Shown here piece after piece: positions 25,278-32,545 of a stretch of DNA of 64,000 bases. Made by a program: the position numbers and the translations under genes. Position 1 is the stretch's first letter. Each line of letters starts with the position of its first letter. The stretch covers positions 4,402,001 to 4,466,000 of the forward strand of contig NZ_JAHLZZ010000001.1 of the NCBI RefSeq assembly GCF_018967845.1. The letters run 5' to 3'. The notes under the pieces were generated by a model, which was not told the DNA's origin, did not search any database, and was given only the letters and a program-made list of their open reading frames with translations. The stretch comes from Hymenobacter siberiensis (GTDB lineage Bacteria > Bacteroidota > Bacteroidia > Cytophagales > Hymenobacteraceae).

Positions 25278-25973
25278 ATGCCCACTCAAACCTTTATCGC
25301 CTTCGACGCCGACGATACGCTCTGGCCCAACCAGCCGCATTTCGACCACGTGGAGGCCCAGCTGCTCCAGATTCTGGCCCCGTATGCTGACCATGCCACC
25401 ATCAACACACGGCTCTACGACGTGCAGCGGGCCAACATGCAGCTATTCGGCTACGGGGCCAAGGCGTTCATGCTCTCGATGATTGAAACCTCGATTCAAC
25501 TCTCCGGCGGGGCGGTACACGGCCACGAAATCCAGCGGATTCTGGATTTGGGCAAGGACCTGCTGCGCTTCCCCATCGAGCCGCTGCCCGATGTGGTGGC
25601 GGTGCTCACGGAGCTGAAAGAGCGCGGCCACCGGCTGCTGCTGCTCACCAAAGGCGACCTGTTCGACCAGGAAAGCAAAATAGCCCGCTCCGGCCTGGGC
25701 GACTTCTTCGACCACGTCGAAGTCGTGAGCGAGAAGGACGAGCCTACCTACCGCCGCCTCTTCGCCCGCCTCAACATCACGCCCGACAACTTCGTGATGA
25801 TTGGTAACTCGCTGAAATCCGACATTCTGCCGGTGGTGCAGCTGGGATTTTCGGCCATCCACGTGCCCTACCACGCCAACTGGATTCACGAGCACGTGCC
25901 CGCCGAGCGGCTGGCGGAAGTGGAGTTCCGGGCGGTGGGGCGGCTGCGGGAGGTGCTGGGGCTGGTGGGGTAG
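25278..25973 (+). CDS. HAD-superfamily hydrolase
   Basis: 231 residues, cytosolic phosphatase-type HAD. Motif I FIAFDADDTLWPN (Asp nucleophile and Asp+2), an alpha-helical C1 cap (about 25-105), motif II LLLTKGD, Lys of motif III in VSEKDEPTYRR, motif IV MIGNSLKSDILPV. The AFDADDTLW signature with Trp is seen in YjjG/haloacid-dehalogenase-like phosphatases. Substrate unknown. It is bounded by palindromes on both sides, so likely a single-gene unit. Confidence 0.9.
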   Translation: MPTQTFIAFDADDTLWPNQPHFDHVEAQLLQILAPYADHATINTRLYDVQRANMQLFGYGAKAFMLSMIETSIQLSGGAVHGHEIQRILDLGKDLLRFPIEPLPDVVAVLTELKERGHRLLLLTKGDLFDQESKIARSGLGDFFDHVEVVSEKDEPTYRRLFARLNITPDNFVMIGNSLKSDILPVVQLGFSAIHVPYHANWIHEHVPAERLAEVEFRAVGRLREVLGLVG

Positions 25974-26046
25974 CGGCGTGAGAAGCTTCTCAGCAATTCG
26001 CTGGCACGTCATGCTGAGCTTGTCAAAGCATAAGTAAGCGGGCAGA

Positions 26047-26083
26047 AGAACGTCATGCTTCGCTGCGCTCTGCATGACGTTCT
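26047..26083. repeat. Family A hairpin between HAD hydrolase and PAS kinase genes
   Basis: AGAACGTCATGC (26047-26058) with GCATGACGTTCT (26072-26083); the loop CTTCGCTGCGCTCT keeps the GAGCGCAGCGAAG core. Convergent gene ends. A solitary related half (CACGTCATGCTGAGCTTGTC) lies just upstream at 26005-26024. Confidence 0.85.
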
Positions 26084-26127
26084 ACTTTTGCACCACTACT
26101 TAAAACCGACCCATTCCCACAAACTCC

Positions 26128-27255
26128 TTACGCGTCGAGCTCGACCAGCTCGGCCGGGACGAGGCTGCCGACGGCTTCCGAGCGCGGAACTTCTACGGTG
26201 AAGGTGCTGCCGATGCCTTCGGTGCTATCGACGGAAATGGTACCGTGGTGCCACTCCACAATGGTTTTGCACAGCGCCAGGCCCAGGCCGGTGGTGGATT
26301 CGCCGCGCAGGCCCGGCCGCCGGGCTTTGGTGAACCGCTCGAACAGGTAGGGCTGCATGGCCAGCGGAATCCCAACTCCGTCATCGACCACGTGAATGAG
26401 CACGCTGCCGGGACCGGGCGCAATGTGCACCGCAACGTGGCCGGCATCGGGCGTGAACTTGAAGGCGTTGCCCACCAGGTTGATAAGCACCTGCGTAAAC
26501 TTGTTGACGTCCAGGTTCACGTATATCGGCTCGTCGGGCAGGGTGTAGGCGAAGTGATGGCCCAGCAGCCGCTGCCCAAGCTGGAGCTGGTCGAGCGGCA
26601 CGCGCAGAATGGCCCCGATATCGACCCGGTTTACCTTGAGGTCAGAGTTGGTCGAGGTCAGAAATTCGATGTTGATGAGCTCGCGAATCATCTTCACGCT
26701 GTCGCGGCTGGTGGCTTCGAGCACTTGTAGCATTTCGGGAATGCGGCTGTTTTCCGGCGCCACCACTTCCTCGTGCAGGAACCCCGCAACTTGCTGCACC
26801 ATGATGAAAGCGCCGCTCAAATCGTGCGAGAGAATCTCCAGCGTGGCGTTTTTGCGGCTGTTGAACAGGTCGGCGTTTCCCTGGTAGTGCTTCATCACGC
26901 TCACGTCGCGCAGGGTGCCGCCCAGCAGCACGCGGCCATCGACTTCCTGATACGAGGGCGTAAGGCAGAACCACTGGTTGGGCTTGCCGGGCGTCTGGAG
27001 GCGTACTTCTACTTCGTCGGTCACCTCATTTTGCACCCATCGGGCCCAGTAATGGGCAACGTAGGCCAAGTCGTCGGGGTGCAGGCGCTGGAGCAGGGCC
27101 GGCAGCTCGGCATTTACCCCTTTCAGGCTGCCGTGCAATACAGTTTGGTAGGCGGCGTTGACGAACACGATGCGGCGGGCCGCGAGGTCGTACACAAACT
27201 GCACGTGGGGACTGGCTTCCGCCTGGTCAAGAAAGAAGCTGGCGAAGTCAGACAT
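26128..27255 (-). CDS. PAS-domain histidine kinase (soluble)
   Basis: 375 residues, no TM segments. A PAS fold (about 10-125; FVYDLAARRIVFVNAAY, VRLQTPGKPNQWF), a non-canonical H box (LEILSHDLSGAF, near residue 150; usual is SHEL/SHDLR.P), then HATPase with LINLVGNAFKFTP, VVDDGVGIP and TTGLGLALCKTIV. It probably senses an intracellular signal; no response regulator adjoins. The H box may be weakly active. The start at 27255 gives MSDFASFFLDQA; upstream codons overlap a promoter-like AT-rich region. Confidence 0.87.
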   Translation of the reverse strand: MSDFASFFLDQAEASPHVQFVYDLAARRIVFVNAAYQTVLHGSLKGVNAELPALLQRLHPDDLAYVAHYWARWVQNEVTDEVEVRLQTPGKPNQWFCLTPSYQEVDGRVLLGGTLRDVSVMKHYQGNADLFNSRKNATLEILSHDLSGAFIMVQQVAGFLHEEVVAPENSRIPEMLQVLEATSRDSVKMIRELINIEFLTSTNSDLKVNRVDIGAILRVPLDQLQLGQRLLGHHFAYTLPDEPIYVNLDVNKFTQVLINLVGNAFKFTPDAGHVAVHIAPGPGSVLIHVVDDGVGIPLAMQPYLFERFTKARRPGLRGESTTGLGLALCKTIVEWHHGTISVDSTEGIGSTFTVEVPRSEAVGSLVPAELVELDA

Positions 27256-27507
27256 ATGAAAATTATTGATTATCAAAGCAGTGCAAGCATTAGTTTCGCT
27301 GGATTGCTTCATACGAGTGCGCCATAATTATGGGCACCCGCCGAGGTCGATTACGCTGCCGGGCCGCGCATGCGCCCCGGCCCGGCCCGGTTCCGACTTC
27401 GCCCGGCCGGGGCACTTCCGGCAGGGGTCGGCGAAAAAAATAAGCGCCGCCATATAGGCGACAATTATTATTAGCTTCCGGCCACAATTCCTTTCCCCCA
27501 CCCCCCC

Positions 27508-29515
27508 ATACTGGCTCGTTACCGCTTTTTGCCCCTGCTACTTGTGCTGCTGGCGGCTTCCTCGTGCTCCAAAAAATCGGCCAAAGAACAGGCAGCCCAA
27601 ACCACCGCCGACGGCGACGAAATCGACCCCTACGCCAACCTCGTCTTCACCTTCGATGACGCGGTGGTGGATGCCGGCCAGATAAACCGCTGGGACACCA
27701 CCCAGTTCGTGAAGTTCTCGCCGGCCGTGCCGGGCAAGTTTAAGTGGACCAGCGCCCGCGAGCTCACGTTTTCGCCGATGACGCCGTTTCAGCCCAGCAC
27801 GGTGTTCAAGGCCGATTGCGGCCTTCGACCTTGCCCAGCGGGAAGCAGGAGCTGGCCCTGAACCGGCCGAAATTTCACACGCCCTACCTGAAAATGGCGG
27901 CGCCGCAGGTGTTTTATGGCAGCTCGAAGCGAGCGGCGGGCACGGCCGAGCTGGCCGCCAACCTCGTGTTCAACTACCCCGTGCGGCCCGCCGACCTGCG
28001 CTCCCGCCTGCGCGTGAGCCAGGACGGCAAGCCCGTGGCCATCGAAATCAGCACGGCCGAGCCGGATGCCACGCTCGGCATCAGCTTCAAGCAGGACGTG
28101 AAGGTGGGCACGCCGCTGCGCATTGACATTGCGCCCGGCTTGCGGCCCGCCACCGGCACCGTGGCCACCACCACCACCCTCACGGCCCAGGCCGAAGTGC
28201 CCGACCAGAATGAGTTCAGCAAGGATTTGCGCTACCTGCTGCAATACCCCTACGGCTGCCTGGAGCAAACCGTGTCGGCCGCCTTCCCGCAGCTCTACTA
28301 CGCCGATTTGGCGGCCACCTTGCAGCAGAAAACCGGCGCGGCGGCCAAGGCCCAGCGCTACAACCCGAACTACCACGTCCAGGAAGCCATCCGCAAAATC
28401 GAGAGCATGCAGCTCTACAACGGCAGCCTAAGCTACTGGCCGGGCGGCGACTACGACAACTGGTGGGCCACCGCCTACGCCGCCCATTTCCTGCAGGAAG
28501 CCCAGCAGGCCGGCTTCGCGGTGAATAAATCGGTGCTCGACAAAACCCTGAAATACCTGCAGTTCCGCCTCAAAAGCGCGAAACTGAGCCCTACCAGTAC
28601 TTCGACGCCAACAACATTGCCCGCGAGCGCACCATCGCCAGCAAGGAAATCGCCTACTCGCTCTACGTCCTCGCCCTGGCCGGCCGCCAAGACCCCGTGG
28701 CCCTGAGCTACTACCGCGCCAACCGCCCCCCTGCTGGCCGAAGACTCCAAGTTCCTCCTCGCCTGCACCCAAAGCATCCTCGGCAACCAGCGCGCCTTCC
28801 GCGAGCTGCTGCCCCAGCAGTTCGGCCCGCAGCGCCCCACCCACCGCGCCCTCGATGGCTCGTTCTACTCGCCCATCCGCGACGAGGGCCTGGTCCTCAA
28901 CGCCCTCGTCAGCACCGACCCCAACAACCCGCAAATCCCCGGCATCGCCCGCCAGCTCAGCCGCCAGATGAAAGCGGCCGGCTGGCTCAGCACCCAGGAG
29001 CGCGCCTTTGCCCTGCTGGCCCTCGGCAAAATAGCCCGCCAAAACGCCCGCAGCACCACCACCGCCAGCCTGTTTATTGACGGTAAACCGGCAGGGAATT
29101 TCGATGGCAAAGACCTCACCCTGCGCAACGTGGCCAACCGCAACGTCAGCATCCGCACCGCCGGCCGCGGCAGCCTCTACTACTACTGGGAAACTGAAGG
29201 CATCTCCGCCAGCGGCCAGGTACACGAGGAAGACAGCTACCTCAAAGTCCGCCGCCAGTTCCTGAACCGCGACGGCGTGCCGCTGGGCGCCCCCGTCTTC
29301 CGCCAGAACGATTTGGTGGTCGTAAAAATCACCCTCGAAGCCGCCGAATCAGCCGGCCAGGTCAAGAACTTCGCCATCAACGACTTGCTCCCGGCCGGCC
29401 TAGAAATCGAGAACCCGCGCATCGGCCCCCTGCGCGAGCTAAGCTGGGCGAAGGATGCTGCCACGCCCGATTATCTGGACGTGCGCGACGACCGGATTAA
29501 CCTGTTCACCACAGC
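27508..29515 (+). pseudogene. Alpha-2-macroglobulin-family gene, heavily degraded
   Basis: Bacterial A2M normally traps proteases in the envelope through a thioester. Here only about 670 codons of an expected 1700-1900 remain. Lesions seen: the start is ATA (27508) where ATG would give MLARYRFLPLLL with a lipoprotein signal; frameshifts near 27820, 28585 and in the C6 run near 28727; a large internal deletion joins an N-terminal domain (ending about DQNEF, 28215) directly to the thioester region (YPYGCLEQTVS, 28247-28279); the 3' end is cut by an IS630 element at 29516. The CLEQ thioester itself remains. Normally pairs with pbpC, also broken here. Confidence 0.85.
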
Positions 29516-30630
29516 TATACTCGTCGCGAAGTTAAAAGAGAGAAAAAAGGGTTCGCATTACCTCGTGGAATTGACCTTACCTGATTCGGAGCGCGTCTTA
29601 TTACAGCAGGCGCAGCGTGCCTGCCGGGGCCAGGCGGGCTACGTCCCGGTTACGGTGCTGCTCATGCTCGACCAAGGGCACGCCGCGGCGAGGGTGGCCC
29701 AGGCGCTAGGGGTGGACGTGAGCAGCGTGTACCGCTACGCTCAGACCTACCAGTTGCACGGCCTGGCGGGCTACCTGCGGGCCGAGCAGCCGGGCTATTG
29801 GGGCTTGCTCACCAGCGCCCAACTGGCGGGCTTGTGCCGGGAACTGGGCCAGCAGTTGTACACCGACTGCCGGGCCATTGCCGACTGGTTGGCCGCTACT
29901 TACGGGGTCCGTTACTCGGTTTCGGGCCTGACGGACGTGCTGCACCGGCTGGGCCCAAATGCTTTGTCGCATTTTCCTATAAATTGACCACGGCCGTGCC
30001 CTACCAAGCCGACGCGGCGGCCCAAACGGCCTTCCTCACCGACACGCTGGCCCCGCTGCTGGAAGCGGCCGCCGCCGGGGACGCGGTGGTCTATTTCGCT
30101 GACGCGGCCCACCCCACCCACAACACGCGCGCCACCCACGTCTGGACCGAAACCGGCAAGGAGCGCCCCTTGCTCACCGTCAGCGGCCGCGAGCGGGTCA
30201 ACCTCAACGCCGCCCGCAACGCCCACTGCCCCACCCAGGTCCACCTCGACGAAACCGACTGCGTCAATGCCCAAAGCACCCAGCGGCTCTACGAGAAACG
30301 GCTCGCCGCCCACCCGCAAGGCCCGGTACACGTTATCTGCGCCAACGCCCGCTACTACCAAAATAAGGCCCTCAACGCCTGGCTGACCGATAAGCGCCTC
30401 GTGCAGGTCTTCTTGCCGCCGTATTCGCCCAACCTGAACCTGATTGAACGCCTCTGGAAGTTTCTGCGCCAGAAAATCATCAACACCGCCTTTTACCGCA
30501 CCAAGGGCCAGTTTAAAACCGCCGTCCTCGATTTCTTTGACCGACTCGACGAGTTTGGCCCCGAACTCGCGTCCTGCATGCGGCTCAAATTTCACGTCCT
30601 GGATTCGCAAAGTAATTCGTGACGAGTATA
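29516..30630 (+). mobile_element. IS630-family insertion sequence
   Basis: Bounded by TA at 29516-29517 and 30629-30630 (TA duplication typical of IS630/mariner). Terminal inverted repeats TACTCGTCGCGAAGTTA (left) and TACTCGTCACGAATTAC (right, reverse complement). The element is about 1111 bp and carries two overlapping ORFs in a -1 relation. It interrupts the A2M pseudogene; the sequence to the right of the element no longer reads as A2M, so adjacent DNA was lost too. Confidence 0.88.
29565..30622 (+). CDS. IS630 transposase, two frames joined by -1 frameshift
   Basis: ORF A (GTG about 29565 to TGA 29987) carries the HTH part (AARVAQALGVDVSSVYRYAQ and YSVSGLTDVLHRLG). ORF B is open from 29798 to 30622 in the -1 frame and holds the DDE catalytic domain (VVYFADAAHPTHN, LPPYSPNLNLIERLWKFLR). 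In the overlap, C CCA AAT at 29954-29960 is a canonical X XXY YYZ slippery heptamer; slipping there gives LHRLGPKCFVAFSYKL, which restores the normal order of an IS630 transposase. Likely an active-type enzyme. The exact start is uncertain. Confidence 0.82.
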
Positions 30631-30685
30631 ACTTTTAGACCAAACTTTTAACCAAGGCCAGTCTTGGTAAACGTACTGCCGCTGC

Positions 30686-31762
30686 TTAGTGGTGGCCACT
30701 GATAACAATCAGCCCCACTACGCCGAGCGCGTAGAACACGAGTACCAGCAGCGAATCAAGGCCCATGCCTGCCACCTGCCGGCGCGGGCGGAAGAGTAAG
30801 CCAAAGAGGTACACGCAAGTGAGCAGCATGCCTAAACCGGTCAGATAGAGGTCTGTTTTGCCGGCGTGGGGCAACACTGCCTGGCCCGAAATCACGCTGG
30901 CCAGCAGAAACAGCACCGGCAGAAAGGCATTGCCGCCAAAGATGTCGCTGACGGCTAGCTGGTAGTCGCCGAGCCTGATGGAGGCCAGCCCGGTAGACAC
31001 CTCCGGCAGCGAAGTGGCCGCGGCCAGCACGGTCGAGCCAAACAGCACGCCGCTCATGCCCAGGTGCCCGGCGATGGCGTCGCCGCTGCTCTCCAACACG
31101 ACCCCCGCAACCAGCGTCACCCCGGCGGCCGCCACAAAAACCAGGATGGTCTGGGTGGTACTCCCCGGTTTCTGCTGGGCCTTTTCATCTTTTTTAGGCT
31201 TCGCAGTCCCTTTCGGTTCCGGCCGGCCGCCGGGCGGGGCAGTGCCCAGGGCTTGCCAGGGCAAGTCTTTCCGCGCTTTGCCAACCAGCCACAAGCCCGC
31301 TACCCACAGCCCGAAAATGAGCAGGGCCGCGGGTGGCACCCGTGCCACGATAGCCGTATCGGGCAGCTGGCTGCCGAGCACGGCCACGGCCAGCACTGCT
31401 AGCACGAGCAGGCCTTCGAGCACAAGCACCAGCGAGGCGGCCCGGTACGTGAGCGCGTCCTGCCGGCCCAGCCCAAATACGTCGAGCAACACCAGCACCA
31501 CCGTCTGGATGGCGATGCCGCCGAGAATATTGCCGGTGGCGATGTCCAAATGGCCGCCCAGCGCGGCGCTCACAGTAATGGCCAGCTCGGGCAAATTGGT
31601 GACGATAGCCAGCAGCAGCAAGCCGCCCAGCGCCTGCCCCAGACCAAAGCGTGACGAAAGCACGTCGGTCGTATTGGAAAGGTAAATACCCGCTATCCAG
31701 ACGGCCACGCCCGCCGCTACGAAAGCCAGCAGCAACAAGGGCAGGGATAAATGCGCGAACAT
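30686..31762 (-). CDS. Sodium/calcium exchanger family membrane protein
   Basis: 358 residues of the CaCA superfamily with two inverted-repeat halves of about five TM helices each. Alpha-1 region GLLLLAIVTNLPELAITVSAAL (parts: LAIVTNLPELAITVS) and alpha-2 region GSTVLAAATSLPEVSTGLAS carry the conserved Pro-Glu pairs that bind cation. A hydrophilic Lys/Gly/Pro loop (about 165-205; RPEPKGTAKPKKDEKAQQK) separates the halves. Predicted inner-membrane cation/proton or cation/sodium antiporter. It sits between two pseudogenes but is itself intact. Confidence 0.9.
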   Translation of the reverse strand: MFAHLSLPLLLLAFVAAGVAVWIAGIYLSNTTDVLSSRFGLGQALGGLLLLAIVTNLPELAITVSAALGGHLDIATGNILGGIAIQTVVLVLLDVFGLGRQDALTYRAASLVLVLEGLLVLAVLAVAVLGSQLPDTAIVARVPPAALLIFGLWVAGLWLVGKARKDLPWQALGTAPPGGRPEPKGTAKPKKDEKAQQKPGSTTQTILVFVAAAGVTLVAGVVLESSGDAIAGHLGMSGVLFGSTVLAAATSLPEVSTGLASIRLGDYQLAVSDIFGGNAFLPVLFLLASVISGQAVLPHAGKTDLYLTGLGMLLTCVYLFGLLFRPRRQVAGMGLDSLLVLVFYALGVVGLIVISGHH

Positions 31763-31818
31763 AGTTGAGAGATTAGTGAGCGCCCGCGCCAGCTCGGCGG
31801 GCCAGTGCTTCTACTGTA

Positions 31819-32079
31819 GGGGTAACAAGAGTTGGAACAGAAAGTATCGGTAGGCCCCTTGAACTTCTGAAAAGGGGCCTTCTGGTCTTATTGAAGCCGG
31901 TATAGGAGTGCAAAAAGAGGCATTGAGGCACGAGATGAGCAAAAGAAACGAGTCGGAAAGTCAAAGGCTAGTCATGGCACAAAACCGCTTGGAGCCCCTT
32001 AAGACGTCCGTTTTTTGCGACGCCCACCCGTTCAGGTTTCCCGTACCGATACTTTCTGTTCCAACTCTTGTGCTACCCC
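31819..32079. repeat. MITE-like element with 28-bp perfect terminal inverted repeats
   Basis: ACAAGAGTTGGAACAGAAAG... at 31825-31852 is the exact reverse complement of 32044-32071; outside this, GGGGTA/TACCCC extend the arms with a 2-nt indel. The 191-nt interior has no convincing ORF but contains a hairpin (AGGCCCCTT/AAGGGGCCT, 31852-31880). Length, lack of coding capacity and intergenic position suggest a non-autonomous element. I see no flanking target duplication with certainty. Confidence 0.8.
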
Positions 32080-32267
32080 ATAAGGTGCTAATGGGCCGTA
32101 AGAGCCCCGAAAAAGAATAGTCTTTCTCGCTTCTCAAGGCTATCGAGCGGGAGTAGCGAAAACGAACGTTAAAGCTGTCACTTGGCCTTCTGCATAGGTA
32201 TCGCTCTGTCAAACAAGGTGCTGGCCAGGAAAATTACGCAGGTGCGCGCCCGGGTCGGAGGTTTTGT

Positions 32268-32463
32268 GCTAGCACTGGCGCGAGTTTAGCACAGCGTAAC
32301 TCGCGCCAGTCATGGCCGGGAGGCTGTGCCTCCCGTGCCGCGCCAGCGGCAATGCGGCACTGCGCCAACGGTACCGTTTAGGCAACTTGTTCTGATGCGA
32401 GGCGCAGCCTCGCCCGCATGGCCGGCACGAGTTACGCTGCGCTAAACTCGCGCCAGTGCTAGC
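32268..32463. repeat. Inverted-repeat element, family E
   Basis: Arms 32268-32303 and 32428-32463 pair over 36 bp with one mismatch (GCTAGCACTGGCGCGAGTTT and on). The interior holds smaller GC-rich hairpins (GGGAGGCTGTGCCTCCC; GCGAGGCGCAGCCTCGC). Its core AGTTTAGC-CAGCGTAACT recurs at 63569-63735. Confidence 0.85.
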
Positions 32464-32484
32464 CAGTTGTGCCCGCCAGAACAC

Positions 32485-32524
32485 AAAAAAGGTGGCCTGC
32501 TCCGGAGAACAGGCCGCCTTTTTT
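32485..32524 (-). terminator. Terminator of subtilase gene
   Basis: AAAAAAGG-GGCCTG pairs with CAGGCC-CCTTTTTT around CTCCGGAGA; A and T runs on both sides make it bidirectional. Confidence 0.8.
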
Positions 32525-32545
32525 AGCGGTTAGCCATGTTGCTGC

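Larger units (their letters stand above)
31763..32545. other. Gene-free gap between exchanger and subtilase
   Basis: 783 nt with no supportable gene. It holds the MITE-like element (31819-32079), a second inverted-repeat element (32268-32463) and a bidirectional terminator (32485-32524). Short ORFs here lie inside the repeats and look like chance. Confidence 0.75.
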
